The notes under the pieces: model-generated
Told to the model about the DNA's origin: nothing
The model's database searches: none
Seen by the model: the letters and a program-made list of their open reading frames with translations, nothing else
Assembly (NCBI RefSeq): GCF_013114545.1
Contig: NZ_VTXI01000018.1
Span: forward strand, 1-64,000
Length of the DNA stretch: 64,000 nt
Source of the DNA: Vibrio sp. RE86
Lineage (GTDB): Bacteria; Pseudomonadota; Gammaproteobacteria; Enterobacterales; Vibrionaceae
Direction of reading: 5' to 3'
Shown: positions 37,633 to 48,240 of the stretch, one piece after another
How the letters are laid out: every line of letters starts with the position of its first letter
Numbering within the stretch: position 1 is the stretch's first letter
Position numbers and translations under genes: made by a program

Positions 37633-40461
37633 TTATGCGAACTTGCGAACTTCACCTTCCCCATCAACGTTAGACACACAACGACCACAGATCTTCTCGT
37701 GACCTTCGATTGTGCCTACGTCTGGAGAGTGGTGCCAACAACGGTCACACTTCTCAGCTTCTGCTGCTTTCACTTCAACAAACAGACCTTCAACATCAGT
37801 TGCTTGCGCTGCATCAGATTTCTCGCTTAGAGGCTTCACTGTTGCAGCAGAAGTTAGAAGAACGAAACGCAGTTCATCTTCTAGCTTGTTAATTTTCGCT
37901 GCTAGTGCATCTTCAGCGTATAGCGTCACTTCTGCTTGTAGTGAGCCACCGATAGTCTTCTCTTTACGAGCGTCTTCTAGAAGTTTGTTTACGCCACCAC
38001 GAACCGCTTGGATTTCAGTCCAGAACTCGTTGTTTAGCTCTTCACCTTCAGCCAGACCGAATAGACCTTCGAACCACTCACCTGTGAAGACAAACTTCTC
38101 ACGCTCACCTGGCATTTCGTTCCAGATTTCATCTGCAGTGAACGACATAATTGGCGCCATCCAACGAACTAGAGCTTCTACGATGTAGTAAAGCGCAGTC
38201 TGACAGCTACGTTGAGCGTGACCACCCAGCTTAGCTGTGTATTGACGGTCTTTGATTACATCCAGGTAGAATGAACCCATTTCGATAGAACAGAACTGCA
38301 TTAGACGCTGAGTCACACCGTGTGTGTTGTACTCTTCGTAAGCCTTAACAATCTCTTCTTGCGCAGCAAGTGCACGACCAACAGCCCAACGGTCTAAAGC
38401 AACCATCTCTTCTGCAGGAACGATATCTGTTGCAGGGTTAAAGCCATTTAGGTTCGCTAGGAAGAAACGCGCTGTGTTACGGATACGACGGTACGCATCA
38501 GCAGAGCGTTTTAGGATTTCATCAGAAACTGCAACTTCACCCGTGTAGTCTGTCGACGCAACCCATAGACGAAGAATATCTGCGCCTAGTTTGTTCGTTA
38601 CATCTTTTGGTGCAACTACGTTACCGATAGATTTAGACATCTTACGGCCGTGACCATCAACCACAAAACCATGTGTGAGTACTTGCTTGTATGGCGCTTC
38701 ATCTTTCATCGCAATTGATGAAATGAGAGAAGACTGGAACCAGCCACGGTGTTGGTCTGAACCTTCAAGATATAGGTCAGCGCTTGCACCGTTGTACTCT
38801 TCACGAGCATCAACTACAGAGTAGTGAGTCACACCTGAATCAAACCATACGTCTAGCGTATCTAGCACTTTTTCGTACTTGTCTGCTTCTTCGCCTAGTA
38901 GATCAGAGATTTCTAGATCCCACCACGCTTGAATGCCTTTTTCTTCAACTAGCTTTGCAACTTGCTCAACCAGTTCAATCGTATTCGGGTGAAGCTCGGC
39001 TGTTTCTTTGTGAACAAATAGAGCAATTGGCACACCCCAAGTACGTTGACGAGAGATACACCACTCAGGGCGACCTTCAATCATACCTTCAATGCGGCTT
39101 TGACCCCACTCAGGCATCCACTCAACACCTTTGATTGACTCTAGTGCTTTTGCACGTAGGCCAGCTTGGTCCATAGAAACGAACCACTGTGGTGTTGCAC
39201 GGAAGATGATTGGCGTTTTGTGTCTCCAACAATGTGGGTAGCTGTGCTCGTAAGCATGGTGATGTAGCAGCGCGCCTTTTTCTTTTAGCGTTTCTACTAC
39301 GGCATCATTTGCTTTAAATACATGTTGACCAGCAAATAGCTCAGTGTCAGGTAGGTAAACACCGTTTGAACCGACTGGGTTCGCTACTTCTAGGTTGTAT
39401 TTATTACCAACTGCGAAGTCTTCTTGGCCGTGGCCAGGTGCAGTGTGAACAACACCAGTACCAGATTCCGTTGTTACGTGATCGCCAAGGATCGCAGGAA
39501 CAGTAAAGTCGTAGAAAGGGTGTTGGAACTGAGAAAGTTCAAGGTCGGCACCTTTAGCAAAACCAAGGTTATGGAAATGCTCGATACCCGCACGGTCCAT
39601 AACGTCTTTCGCTAGTTCAGATGCAACGATGATACGCTCTTTCGTTTCGCCCTCTACTTGGATGAGTACGTACTCTAGATCATCACGTAGACATACTGCG
39701 CGGTTTGCAGGCATTGTCCATGGTGTTGTCGTCCAGATAACGATCGATATATCGCCTTCACCTTCATGACCTTCGTTTAGATCAAACTTAGACAGAAGTG
39801 CAGCTTCGTCTGCTGTTTTAAAACGAACATCAATAGAAGGAGATACTTTATCTTTGTACTCTACTTCCGCTTCAGCAAGCGCGCTGCCACAGTCAGTACA
39901 CCAATGAACTGGTTTGAAACCTTTCAGTAGGTGGCCGTTGTCTGCAATCTTACCAAGTGCACGAATGATGTTTGCTTCTGTAGCAAAATCCATAGTGCGG
40001 TAAGGCTTGTCCCATTCACCCATGATACCTAGGCGCTTGAAGCTCTCTTTTTGACCTTCAACTTGACCAGCCGCGTATTTACGACACTCTTCACGGAACT
40101 CAGCCGCAGAGATTTTTTGGCCTGGTTTGCCTTTCTTCTTTTCTACCATTAGTTCAATAGGTAGACCGTGACAGTCCCAACCAGGAATGTACGGTGCATC
40201 AAAACCAGAAAGTGTTTTGGATTTAATAATAATGTCTTTAAGAATCTTGTTTAGTGCGTGACCAATGTGAATGTCACCATTCGCATATGGAGGGCCATCA
40301 TGTAGAACGAAAGATTTTTTGCCTTTCTTCGCTTCACGGATTGCGCCGTAAAGGTCTTCTTTATACCAACGCTTAAGCATTTCTGGCTCACGATTTGCCA
40401 GATTGCCACGCATCGGAAACCCTGTTTCAGGAAGGTTCAGGGTATCTTTATACTCACTCAT
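37633..40461 (-). CDS. ileS: Isoleucyl-tRNA synthetase
   Basis: IleS is a class I aminoacyl-tRNA synthetase of 942 residues. It has the HIGH motif ([11 protein letters not shown]), the CP1 editing domain, the KMSKS motif ([10 protein letters not shown]) and a C-terminal zinc module with CDRCWHH and CGRCVSN. The length matches the bacterial type I enzyme. It is the middle of ribF-ileS-lspA; it follows ribF by 55 bp. Confidence 0.98.
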   Translation of the reverse strand: MSEYKDTLNLPETGFPMRGNLANREPEMLKRWYKEDLYGAIREAKKGKKSFVLHDGPPYANGDIHIGHALNKILKDIIIKSKTLSGFDAPYIPGWDCHGLPIELMVEKKKGKPGQKISAAEFREECRKYAAGQVEGQKESFKRLGIMGEWDKPYRTMDFATEANIIRALGKIADNGHLLKGFKPVHWCTDCGSALAEAEVEYKDKVSPSIDVRFKTADEAALLSKFDLNEGHEGEGDISIVIWTTTPWTMPANRAVCLRDDLEYVLIQVEGETKERIIVASELAKDVMDRAGIEHFHNLGFAKGADLELSQFQHPFYDFTVPAILGDHVTTESGTGVVHTAPGHGQEDFAVGNKYNLEVANPVGSNGVYLPDTELFAGQHVFKANDAVVETLKEKGALLHHHAYEHSYPHCWRHKTPIIFRATPQWFVSMDQAGLRAKALESIKGVEWMPEWGQSRIEGMIEGRPEWCISRQRTWGVPIALFVHKETAELHPNTIELVEQVAKLVEEKGIQAWWDLEISDLLGEEADKYEKVLDTLDVWFDSGVTHYSVVDAREEYNGASADLYLEGSDQHRGWFQSSLISSIAMKDEAPYKQVLTHGFVVDGHGRKMSKSIGNVVAPKDVTNKLGADILRLWVASTDYTGEVAVSDEILKRSADAYRRIRNTARFFLANLNGFNPATDIVPAEEMVALDRWAVGRALAAQEEIVKAYEEYNTHGVTQRLMQFCSIEMGSFYLDVIKDRQYTAKLGGHAQRSCQTALYYIVEALVRWMAPIMSFTADEIWNEMPGEREKFVFTGEWFEGLFGLAEGEELNNEFWTEIQAVRGGVNKLLEDARKEKTIGGSLQAEVTLYAEDALAAKINKLEDELRFVLLTSAATVKPLSEKSDAAQATDVEGLFVEVKAAEAEKCDRCWHHSPDVGTIEGHEKICGRCVSNVDGEGEVRKFA

Positions 40462-40516
40462 CGATTCTTAATTCCGTTGTGTTGGGTGACAGTTAGACAT
40501 TATGCCAAGCAGCGAA

Positions 40517-41461
40517 CTAAACCGCTTGGACTTTACGCTGCTGCAGCCACACCCTTGCTGCCTCAGCATCCAATTCAATTTGTTGTTTTAAAGCTTCAAA
40601 TGACTCAAATTTATGCTCATCTCGAATCTTATCTAAAAGTACGATTTCTAGCTGTTTGCCATACAAATTCGCTTTAAAGTCGAATAGGTGTACTTCTAGT
40701 TGTTGGCGAACGCCGTTGACCGTCGGTCTATTGCCTATATTTGCCACGCCTCCGATGGGTTCTCCGCCAAGGCCAAGAGCCTCAACAGTGTAAACACCAG
40801 ACACCGGAGATACGCACCGTTTCAATGGGATATTTGCCGTAGGAAAACCTATGGTTCGTCCTAGTTTTCGGCCATGTGATACACGCCCACTGATACTGTA
40901 GTCACGCCCAAGCATTTCTGTAGCTGCATCAAGCTTATCTTGCGCTAATGCTTCACGAATTGCGGTGCTACTGACACGCAGTTGCTGTAAGCAGAAGCTT
41001 TGGGTACTAACGACTGTAAAGCCATGCACTTTTCCCGCTTTTTGTAGCATGGAGAAGTTACCTTTTCGGCCTTTTCCAAAGCAGAAATCATCGCCTACGA
41101 CGAGAAACTTAACACCCAAACGCTTCACCAACAAGTCACTAATAAACTCGTCAGCACTTTGGTTAGCAAACTGATGATTAAAATTCACACAAAGCAGGCG
41201 CTCAATATCAAGTTTGCTCAATTGAACGTATTTATCTCGCAAGCGCGTTAATCTGGCTGGCGCTTTATCTTTAGCAAATAGCTCCAATGGCTGAGGGTCA
41301 AAAGTCATTACCGTAGAAGGTAAACCTAATACTCGAGCCTGTTCAGATACTTGGCGTAAAACTTCTTGATGCCCTAAATGAACACCATCAAAATTTCCGA
41401 TCGTCAAAACACACCCTTGATGATGTGGCTTGATGTTGTGAATACCGCGGATCAATTCCAT
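40517..41461 (-). CDS. ribF: Bifunctional riboflavin kinase/FMN adenylyltransferase
   Basis: RibF makes FMN from riboflavin and then FAD. The 314 residues are an N-terminal nucleotidyltransferase (LTIGNFDGVHLGHQEVL; FCFGKGRKGN; VSSTAIREAL) and a C-terminal kinase (GRVSHGRKLGRTIGFPTANI). It sits between murJ and ileS on the same strand, as in many gammaproteobacteria. Downstream coupling to ileS is likely, given the 55-bp gap and no terminator. Confidence 0.97.
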   Translation of the reverse strand: MELIRGIHNIKPHHQGCVLTIGNFDGVHLGHQEVLRQVSEQARVLGLPSTVMTFDPQPLELFAKDKAPARLTRLRDKYVQLSKLDIERLLCVNFNHQFANQSADEFISDLLVKRLGVKFLVVGDDFCFGKGRKGNFSMLQKAGKVHGFTVVSTQSFCLQQLRVSSTAIREALAQDKLDAATEMLGRDYSISGRVSHGRKLGRTIGFPTANIPLKRCVSPVSGVYTVEALGLGGEPIGGVANIGNRPTVNGVRQQLEVHLFDFKANLYGKQLEIVLLDKIRDEHKFESFEALKQQIELDAEAARVWLQQRKVQAV

Positions 41462-41550
41462 TGGAAAGCGCTAAAAACCTATCTTTATATGAACTTCTCT
41501 TCAAAAAGAGACATCGTGCGTGAAACTGACGGATTATATACTAATCACAC

Positions 41551-43113
41551 TTACTCTGTCGCTGCTTTTAAATCTTTTAAACGAACACCAAGCAGAAGTA
41601 AGGTCACCAAGTAGACACCGGCCCCTAAACCAATAAGCAATGTAAGCCACATCACGCGCTCGAGTAAGCTCCAACTTAGCCACACGCTCATCTCTTCTAA
41701 TTGCCAAACAATGGCAGCAACCATCAAGCCACCAGCAACCACTAGCTTAGCCATAAACAGTAAGGTTTTTTTGGTCAATTGATATACGCCTGCAAGGTGC
41801 AGACCTCTATATAAAAGAGACATATTCACAAACGCAGACAATGCGGTCGCAATAGCTAAACCTACATACCCGTAAAACCAAGCGAAAATCGCGTTAAATA
41901 CCATGTTAGTTACCATGGCGATAATGCCGTACTTCACCGGTGTTTTTGTGTCTTGGCGCGAGTAGTAGCCCGGTGCTAACACTTTAATTAGCATGAAATT
42001 GAGCAGGCCTGACGCATAAGCCATCAAAGACATGGAAGCAAATTCAACATCTTGCTGCGTAAACTCACCTCGCATGAATAAAACCATCAACATTGGTTTA
42101 GATAGCACAATCAAACCAAGCATCGCAGGTACACCCAGCAGCGTCACCATTCGTACTCCCCAGTCCATGGTTTGGGCAAAACCATCACTTTGCGCATCAA
42201 CGTGTTTACGAGAAAGCGCAGGCAGAATAACCGTCGCGATGGCAATGCCAAATAGGCCCAGTGGAAACTCAAGTAGACGGTCAGAGTAATACAACCAACT
42301 GATCGAACCCGTTTGTAGGAAACTCGCGATAAAAGTGTCAAATAGCAGGTTAATTTGGCTAACCGAAACACCAAATAGAGCAGGAATCATTAAAGTGCGG
42401 ATTTTGACAACGCCTGGATCGCGCCAACCCCACTTTGGCTTCACCATTACGCCAGCTTTAATGAGAAATGGGATCTGAAATAGAAACTGAACTAACCCAC
42501 CAAGGAAAACACCAATAGCAAGACCAATTTCAGGCTGAGCTAATTGCGGAGCTATCAACCAAGCCGACAGAATAATCATGACATTGAGGAACACTGGGGT
42601 AAAAGAGGATACGGCAAACTTACCCAGCGTATTTAGAATCGCGCCAGAGAGCGCAACAAAAGTAATGAACCATAAATAAGGAAAAGTGATTTTTAACATC
42701 AAGCTGGCAAGTTCAAACTTTTCTGCAGATGGGCCGCCATTCATCCAGTCTAAGAACCAACCAAAACCAAACATGGCCGTCACGACACCCGAGCCTAAAA
42801 CGCCAAGCAGTGTCACAACAGAGACAATCACACCCAAAGTACCGGCGGCTCGTGCAATCAGCTTTCGCGTTTTATCCATGTCTCCTGCGGCATGACTTTC
42901 TGTTAAAACAGGGACAAACGCTTGAGAGAACGCCCCCTCAGCAAAAAGACGTCGTAAAAAGTTTGGAATTTTATTGGCAAAAAAGAAGACATCAGCACTT
43001 GCCCCTGCCCCCATCAAATTAGCCACTACGACATCTCGTACTAAGCCTAAAACACGAGAAATCAACGTCATGGCACTCACTATCATGCCCGACTTGAGTA
43101 GACGTTTACTCAC
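41551..43113 (-). CDS. murJ: Lipid II flippase MurJ
   Basis: MurJ (MviN) is the essential MOP-family flippase that moves lipid II across the inner membrane. The 520-residue protein has about 14 TM helices and the family segments SRVLGLVRDVVVANLMGAG, FFFANKIPNFLRRLFAEGAFSQAFVP and LEFPLGLFGIAIATVILPALSRKH. It is divergent from rpsT, as in other vibrios and pseudomonads, and lies 89 bp upstream of ribF. Confidence 0.97.
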   Translation of the reverse strand: MSKRLLKSGMIVSAMTLISRVLGLVRDVVVANLMGAGASADVFFFANKIPNFLRRLFAEGAFSQAFVPVLTESHAAGDMDKTRKLIARAAGTLGVIVSVVTLLGVLGSGVVTAMFGFGWFLDWMNGGPSAEKFELASLMLKITFPYLWFITFVALSGAILNTLGKFAVSSFTPVFLNVMIILSAWLIAPQLAQPEIGLAIGVFLGGLVQFLFQIPFLIKAGVMVKPKWGWRDPGVVKIRTLMIPALFGVSVSQINLLFDTFIASFLQTGSISWLYYSDRLLEFPLGLFGIAIATVILPALSRKHVDAQSDGFAQTMDWGVRMVTLLGVPAMLGLIVLSKPMLMVLFMRGEFTQQDVEFASMSLMAYASGLLNFMLIKVLAPGYYSRQDTKTPVKYGIIAMVTNMVFNAIFAWFYGYVGLAIATALSAFVNMSLLYRGLHLAGVYQLTKKTLLFMAKLVVAGGLMVAAIVWQLEEMSVWLSWSLLERVMWLTLLIGLGAGVYLVTLLLLGVRLKDLKAATE

Positions 43114-43183
43114 AATAACCTCAGAAATTTAAAATTTCGCCCTACTTTACATCAGGAATGTCATAACCAGAGCAGATTAGTAT

Positions 43184-43313
43184 TAGCATTGAAAAAAAAA
43201 TACTGTTAGAATCCCCGCCATCTTAACCGTGAAGACCTTTCAATCCAAAATTTGTTTGGCTAGATTGGTTTTTGCACAAATTATTTGACATTTAAGCGCA
43301 AATGAGGGATATT
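43184..43313 (+). promoter_or_regulatory. Candidate tandem rpsT promoters
   Basis: One candidate is TTAGCA-N17-TAGAAT (43184-43212). A second has a perfect -35 TTGACA (43285-43290) with an ill-defined -10 near 43308-43315. Tandem promoters are known for E. coli rpsT. Confidence 0.4.
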
Positions 43314-43360
43314 CCTCGCCCTTAAATTGTCACTGAACTAAGTTTTTGGGAGTTAGACCC

Positions 43361-43621
43361 TTGGCAAATAGTAAATCTGCTAAGAAGCGCGCTATCCAGG
43401 CTGAGAAACGTCGTCAGCACAACGCTAGCCGTCGCTCAATGATGCGTACTTACATGAAGAAAACTGTTGCTGCTATCGAAGCAGGCGACAAAGCTGCTGC
43501 AACTGAAGCATTCGCTACAGTTACACCAATCCTAGACCGCATGGCGACTAAAGGCCTTATTCACAAGAATAAAGCTGCTCGTCATAAGTCTCGTTTCGCT
43601 GCTGCAATCAAAGCTCTTTAA
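43361..43621 (+). CDS. rpsT: 30S ribosomal protein S20
   Basis: S20 is a basic, helical primary-binding protein of the 30S subunit. The 86-residue protein begins with an unusual TTG start codon, giving [17 protein letters not shown] after Met removal, exactly the family N-terminus. GGGAG lies 8 nt before TTG 43361. An in-frame TTG at 43346 is inside that binding site and is rejected. E. coli rpsT also starts with UUG, which is linked to autoregulation by S20. Confidence 0.97.
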   Translation: MANSKSAKKRAIQAEKRRQHNASRRSMMRTYMKKTVAAIEAGDKAAATEAFATVTPILDRMATKGLIHKNKAARHKSRFAAAIKAL

Positions 43622-43647
43622 TTAGAACTCTGATTACTCAGTGAAAG

Positions 43648-43674
43648 AAAAAACCGGCTTACGCCGGTTTTTTT
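43648..43674 (+). terminator. rpsT terminator
   Basis: AAAAACCGGC-TTAC-GCCGGTTTTTTT, 27 bp after the rpsT stop. Confidence 0.9.
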
Positions 43675-43719
43675 ATATCCAAATTTCAGGGAAATGCTCT
43701 GTTTCCCCATCCAGTAGCC

Positions 43720-44016
43720 TTATTCTTTACAGTAGAGATCGTGCAGAAGCTGGATCATTGCTTTCACCTCTTCACTGCTTAATGTGTAGAAGACCGTTTG
43801 TGCTTCTTTGCGCGTATTAACTAGGCCATCTCGACGTAACCAAGCTAAATGTTGCGATAGCGCCGACTGACTCAGCTCTAACTTACTGCACAGTTCTCCA
43901 ACCGACAGCTCTTGATTGTGCAGCAAGCATAATATTTGCAGACGTCGCTCGTTTGCCATCGCCTTTAGTAGTACAACCGCCTGCGCAGAGTTTTTTTCCA
44001 TCTCTTGTAAGTTCAT
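43720..44016 (-). CDS. hlyU: ArsR/SmtB-family regulator HlyU
   Basis: HlyU is a winged-helix activator of haemolysin and RTX toxin genes in Vibrio, acting largely by displacing H-NS. The 98-residue protein (MNLQEMEKNSAQAVVLLKAMANERRLQILCLL) matches my memory of V. cholerae and V. vulnificus HlyU closely, with the recognition helix in LSQSALSQHLAWLRR. It lacks the metal-binding CVC of metal-sensing ArsR proteins. ATG 44016 is preferred over an upstream TTG because AGAGG is 9 nt before it. No toxin genes are in the window, so its targets lie elsewhere. Confidence 0.93.
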   Translation of the reverse strand: MNLQEMEKNSAQAVVLLKAMANERRLQILCLLHNQELSVGELCSKLELSQSALSQHLAWLRRDGLVNTRKEAQTVFYTLSSEEVKAMIQLLHDLYCKE

Positions 44017-44163
44017 AGGCGACAACCTCTTATACAACCATACATCGACAAACTTCTCTCATTACTAGAATACCCACATAGGAAGCAATGAATTTTAAGT
44101 GAATTATGTCAAATGGTAATCGAATTAATTCAACTAATCTATGTCATCAAATCGAAATGCGTA

Positions 44164-45054
44164 CTAATTAAACAAGGATGTGAAGTCTGCATCACAAACA
44201 TTCTTCACCGCTGGGTGCTGAATCATTCGTTCCGCAAAAATTACGTAGTACTCTTCTTTTAGCTCCGAGATGTGGCCAATCAATTGAAGCGGAAGATCAC
44301 TTTCCACTTCCGACATATAAATGGAGGGAGCTAAGAAAATGACATCGTGGTGATAACGGGCAAATGCCTTCATCAATGCGACATCATCAAATTCACCCAG
44401 AATGTTCGGTTTAAGGCCTTGTCGGTCGAACCATTGCAGTACTTTCCGACCCATAGAGGTGCGACTGCCCGGGATCAGAAGTTTTCTCTGTTCAAGTACC
44501 GCTGGGAAGCTGACGTTATCGACATTCCCAGAGCAAAAGAAGCTCATATTCGATTCACCTAACTTCTTACTAAACAAGCCAGGGCTTTGACTCGAGTCCA
44601 CCGGACAGTCTGATAGAATCATATCCAATTTGTGCTGTGAAAGTTGTTCTAATAACATTTCGTGAGTCGACTCAAAACAGCGCAAATGAATACTGTTATC
44701 TTCCGGTACGGTAGTCAGCAATATTTTACTCACCAATCGTTTCGACAAGGCATCAGCGACACCAACATCAAACAAGATATTCGAGCGTTGACTGTAATTA
44801 ACAATATCGAGCATCTCGTAGCTTAGCCCAAACATACGATCGGCATATTTAAACACCAATTGACCAAGCTCGGTCGGCTCAAGGCTACGACCGTTACGCT
44901 TAGTCAACTTGCCATCCATTCGCTCTTCCAACGCTTTAATCTGGCCGGTCACTGTTTGGGGCGTGAGAAACAGGGCATCGGCGGCTTTAGTAACAGAGCC
45001 CTGCTTACAAACCATCCAGAAGTAATAAAGGTGGTTGTAGTTTAAGTGCGACAT
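44164..45054 (-). CDS. nhaR: LysR-type activator NhaR
   Basis: NhaR is the Na+-responsive LysR regulator that activates the antiporter gene nhaA in E. coli. The 296-residue protein starts [22 protein letters not shown], close to the E. coli N-terminus, followed by the HTH ([21 protein letters not shown]) and a C-terminal effector domain. ATG 45054 is chosen over 45114 on this family match. nhaA is not adjacent; hlyU lies downstream on the same strand, and nptA is divergent. Confidence 0.92.
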   Translation of the reverse strand: MSHLNYNHLYYFWMVCKQGSVTKAADALFLTPQTVTGQIKALEERMDGKLTKRNGRSLEPTELGQLVFKYADRMFGLSYEMLDIVNYSQRSNILFDVGVADALSKRLVSKILLTTVPEDNSIHLRCFESTHEMLLEQLSQHKLDMILSDCPVDSSQSPGLFSKKLGESNMSFFCSGNVDNVSFPAVLEQRKLLIPGSRTSMGRKVLQWFDRQGLKPNILGEFDDVALMKAFARYHHDVIFLAPSIYMSEVESDLPLQLIGHISELKEEYYVIFAERMIQHPAVKNVCDADFTSLFN

Positions 45055-45458
45055 GGAAAAATACTCTTCATAAACAGATACAGAGGTTATAGCAGAAGCG
45101 TCGCATGACAACAATAACTCGGCAAAACCTTATTAAACATGCCATTTGATAAGTTTTACCGATAATTAATTTTATAATATGACAATGCAATGTAACAAAG
45201 TCACTGAGATTGGAAAAAAAAGTGTGATTTTTAGTGATTTTTTTTCGATAAATCAAGCAACTCATAAGCTAACAAAAAGTCATTTAATTCATAACCTTAA
45301 AATCATTGTAAATTTCAAATTACAGCCAAAAATAACCCTGCCTGATAAAAATATTTTCATTACACACAACTGTAATATTACTGAAATATTTCCCCTCTAA
45401 CATCGCCCTCAGTTTCAACAACAGACCAAAACAAAGACATTCACGGTCCACGGAGAAA
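45055..45458. other. A/T-rich divergent intergenic region nhaR/nptA
   Basis: This stretch of about 400 bp is clearly richer in A and T than its neighbours and holds no convincing gene. The only clear element is a Pho-box-like repeat at 45370-45387. The base composition would suit H-NS binding, but that is inference. Confidence 0.5.
45370..45391 (+). promoter_or_regulatory. Pho-box-like direct repeat upstream of nptA
   Basis: CTGTAATATTA-CTGAAATATTT is two 11-bp direct repeats. It matches 14 of 18 positions of the PhoB consensus (CTGTCAT-A/T-rich 4-CTGTCAY). PhoB control of a Na/Pi cotransporter would make sense but is not shown. Confidence 0.45.
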
Positions 45459-45464
45459 ATGATT

Positions 45465-46610
45465 ATGAACCAAGCTACTTCTACAGCAGCGCCGATTTCG
45501 AGCACTACTCGCTGGTTGCGCTGGGCTAACTTGGCATTCATGTTGTACCTACTACTACTTGCAGTATCTATGGTTGGTAGTGGTTTTAAATGGGCAGTTG
45601 GCGATCAAGCTAAAGTTCTTTTTGAATTCGCTTCTCACCCAGTTGCAGGCCTAATGATCGGTCTAACAGCAACCGCTCTAATTCAATCATCTAGTACAGT
45701 GACTTCCATCATTGTTGGTCTAGTGGCAGGTGGTCTACCTGTAGAACTCGCTATTCCTATGATCATGGGTGCGAACATCGGTACTACCGTAACCAACACT
45801 CTTGTTAGTCTTGGTCACGTTCGTTGTAACAATGAATTCAAACGTGCATTTGCAAGTGCAACAATTCATGACTTCTTTAACCTGCTGGCGGTAGCAATCT
45901 TCCTACCACTAGAAATGATGTTTGGTATCTTAGAGAAGATCTCTCACTGGTTAGTATCACCAATGCTAGCAACGGGTGATATGAGCATCAAAGGTCTAAA
46001 CTTCATCAAACCAATCACTAAGCCTGTTGTGAGCGCGATTAAAGAGCCTCTAGCAACATTTGGTGACCAGGTTGGCGGCATCCTTCTAATCGCTCTAGGT
46101 ATCGCGACTATCTTCATTGCAATCACTGTAATGGGTAAGCTAATGAAGAGCCTAATGGTTGGCCGTGCTCGTGAAATCCTAAAGAACGCAATTGGTCGTG
46201 GTCCACTACACGGTATCGCTTCTGGCTCTATTGTTACTGTACTTGTTCAGTCTTCTTCAACGACAACAAGCTTAATGGTTCCACTAGTAGGTTCAGGTGT
46301 ACTTAAAGTACGTGACGTGTACCCATTCACACTAGGCGCTAACATCGGTACGTGTATTACAGCACTACTAGCGGCAACAGCAGTATCAGGTGAGTTCGCA
46401 GTATTTGCTCTACAGATTGCACTCGTACACTTAGTGTTCAACATCCTAGCAACAGTATTCATCTTCGGTATTCCGTTCCTACGTGAACTACCAGTAAAAG
46501 CAGCAGACTATATCTCAGATATGGCCGTTAAGAATAAAGCTGTAGTTGCTGGATACCTAGTTGCAGTATTCCTTGTGCTACCAGGTTCTATCCTAGCCCT
46601 GACAGCATAA
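45465..46610 (+). CDS. nptA: Sodium/phosphate cotransporter NptA
   Basis: NptA is a type II Na+-Pi cotransporter. The 381-residue membrane protein contains the inverted-repeat signature QSSSTVTSIIVGL and QSSSTTTSLMVPL, the family hallmark, with GANIGTTVTNTL and GANIGTCITALL beside them. Two starts are possible; GGAG (45452-45455) is 9 nt before ATG 45465 but only 3 nt before ATG 45459, so the second is used. V. cholerae NptA was the first bacterial member studied. A strong terminator follows. Confidence 0.93.
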   Translation: MNQATSTAAPISSTTRWLRWANLAFMLYLLLLAVSMVGSGFKWAVGDQAKVLFEFASHPVAGLMIGLTATALIQSSSTVTSIIVGLVAGGLPVELAIPMIMGANIGTTVTNTLVSLGHVRCNNEFKRAFASATIHDFFNLLAVAIFLPLEMMFGILEKISHWLVSPMLATGDMSIKGLNFIKPITKPVVSAIKEPLATFGDQVGGILLIALGIATIFIAITVMGKLMKSLMVGRAREILKNAIGRGPLHGIASGSIVTVLVQSSSTTTSLMVPLVGSGVLKVRDVYPFTLGANIGTCITALLAATAVSGEFAVFALQIALVHLVFNILATVFIFGIPFLRELPVKAADYISDMAVKNKAVVAGYLVAVFLVLPGSILALTA

Positions 46611-46638
46611 TCGAAGCTCAAATACACCATCGCTTGCG

Positions 46639-46668
46639 AAGCCCTCAACGAAAGTTGGGGGCTTTTTT
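46639..46668 (+). terminator. nptA terminator
   Basis: AAGCCCTCAAC-GAAA-GTTGGGGGCTTTTTT, 28 bp after the stop. Confidence 0.88.
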
Positions 46669-46764
46669 ATGCTCATAAAAGCGGAACAAACACCCAACAA
46701 AGTCATCTCTATTTGCCCTACCCTTTACTGCCTATAATGAGCCCATCAATAAAAGGGGATAGAT

Positions 46765-47292
46765 ATGCAAAGCGAAGAGATTGGCGATGTCGTGCTTAAC
46801 GCGAAACAAATCGAGCAAGGTGTTGAAATCGTTGCCGAGAAGCTAAACCGAGTATTTAAACAGGCCGTCGTAATCACAGTCATCCCTGGCGGTACTCTAT
46901 TTACGGCTGACTTGGTGAGGAAGTTAAGCTTTCCACTCGAAATGGATTTCATATCTTGCCCTCACACCCCAGGCGACCGCCACAATGCGTCGTCCATTAC
47001 GTTTGATAACAACATCGAACTCACTGACAAGCATGTGATTATGATTGATGACGCCATTGAATCTGGTGGAACGATGAAGCGACTGGTACAGTTTATAAAA
47101 GATAACCACCCTATCGCCTCACTTTCCATTGCCACTCTGTTTGTGAAACCTGGAAGAGTCGAAATCGACGCACCGTACTACTTCGCCTATGAGATGGACA
47201 GTGATGATCTTCTGATCGGCTATGGATTACCTTGGAAAGGAAGATTTCGTAACTTGCCTTATGTCTGCAAGTTAAACGATGTTCAAGACTAG
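46765..47292 (+). CDS. Purine-type phosphoribosyltransferase (HPRT-like)
   Basis: This 175-residue type I phosphoribosyltransferase has the PRPP loop VIMIDDAIESGGTMKRL and the early VIPGGTLFTADLV segment. The hypoxanthine phosphoribosyltransferase group salvages hypoxanthine or guanine to IMP or GMP. The active-site loop is IDDAIESGGT rather than the usual DT(G)xT, and it is not the orthologue of hpt or gpt that I can recognise, so no symbol is given. It has its own ribosome binding site (AGGGG) and converges on thyA. Confidence 0.8.
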   Translation: MQSEEIGDVVLNAKQIEQGVEIVAEKLNRVFKQAVVITVIPGGTLFTADLVRKLSFPLEMDFISCPHTPGDRHNASSITFDNNIELTDKHVIMIDDAIESGGTMKRLVQFIKDNHPIASLSIATLFVKPGRVEIDAPYYFAYEMDSDDLLIGYGLPWKGRFRNLPYVCKLNDVQD

Positions 47293-47328
47293 ACGCTGTT
47301 AGTCCTAGTCCAAAACGATAGACAAATA

Positions 47329-47354
47329 AAAAGGTCAGCCGTGTGGCTGACCTT
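47329..47354. terminator. Bidirectional terminator before thyA
   Basis: AAAGGTCAGCC-GTGT-GGCTGACCTTT between convergent genes. Confidence 0.85.
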
Positions 47355-47379
47355 TAACGTTTCTATTGTTCGTTATCGC

Positions 47380-48231
47380 TTATACCGAGAACGGATATTT
47401 AATCGCGTCATGGTGTTCGTAACCTTCTACCCAGAAGTCATCCAACGTAACCCAAGTTTCCAAGTCTTCAAGAGACTTAATCTCTGGGTTGATGTGGAAT
47501 GTTGGCGCTTGCAAAGGCTCACGTTTCAACTGAACATCACGCATTAACTCTAACTGGTCTTCATAGATGTGAGCATTGACTATCTTATGATATGCCTGAC
47601 CCGCTTTCTTGCCAGTAATCTGAGCCATAATCGCTAAGAAGACATACACCTGAACCATATTGAAGTTTAGGCCAAGTGGGACGTCACACGAACGCTGAGT
47701 GCTGTTTAGATACAGAGTATCACCAAGCAGCGAAAAGTGGTGGCTGTACATACAAGGACGCAAGCAACCCATATGGAATTCACCTGGGTTGTAGAAATTT
47801 AGGATCTCTCCACGGTCATCCACACCGCGTGTCAAATCATCCACAATCTTACGTAGCTGATCGATATGACCACCATCTGGTTTCGCCCATGCACGTCCTT
47901 GAACACCATAAACTCGTCCCATGTCATCTTCGCCCTTACGATAAGGGTTATTCAGCCATGCATCGTTTAAGTTCGCGTTCGCGTCCCATGTTTTAGTGCC
48001 AAGTTTACGGAAATCTTCAGCGTTATCGTAACCACGAATATAACCAAGTAACTCTGCTACTGCCGCTTTCCAAAAGCTTTTACGTGTTGTAACAAGTGGA
48101 AATTGGTTGTTTGCTACGTCGTACGTCAGGTCAGCATTGATAACGGTCAGGCAACGTTTGCCCGTACGCTCATTTTCAATCCATTCACCTTGGTCAACGA
48201 TTCGCTGACAGAGATCTAAATACTGTTTCAC
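47380..48231 (-). CDS. thyA: Thymidylate synthase ThyA
   Basis: ThyA methylates dUMP to dTMP using methylene-tetrahydrofolate. The 283-residue protein carries the catalytic-Cys segment [11 protein letters not shown], the phosphate-binding [12 protein letters not shown] and the C-terminal [13 protein letters not shown]. It is somewhat longer than E. coli ThyA (264 residues), within the family range. It is 9 bp after lgt and ends the rppH-ptsP-TSUP-lgt-thyA run. Confidence 0.97.
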   Translation of the reverse strand: MKQYLDLCQRIVDQGEWIENERTGKRCLTVINADLTYDVANNQFPLVTTRKSFWKAAVAELLGYIRGYDNAEDFRKLGTKTWDANANLNDAWLNNPYRKGEDDMGRVYGVQGRAWAKPDGGHIDQLRKIVDDLTRGVDDRGEILNFYNPGEFHMGCLRPCMYSHHFSLLGDTLYLNSTQRSCDVPLGLNFNMVQVYVFLAIMAQITGKKAGQAYHKIVNAHIYEDQLELMRDVQLKREPLQAPTFHINPEIKSLEDLETWVTLDDFWVEGYEHHDAIKYPFSV

Positions 48232-48240
48232 ACCAATTCC

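Noticed and set aside
37712-38188. 158-codon plus-strand frame
   Set aside because: Fully antisense to ileS, whose reading frame and motifs are certain; it is a codon-bias shadow.
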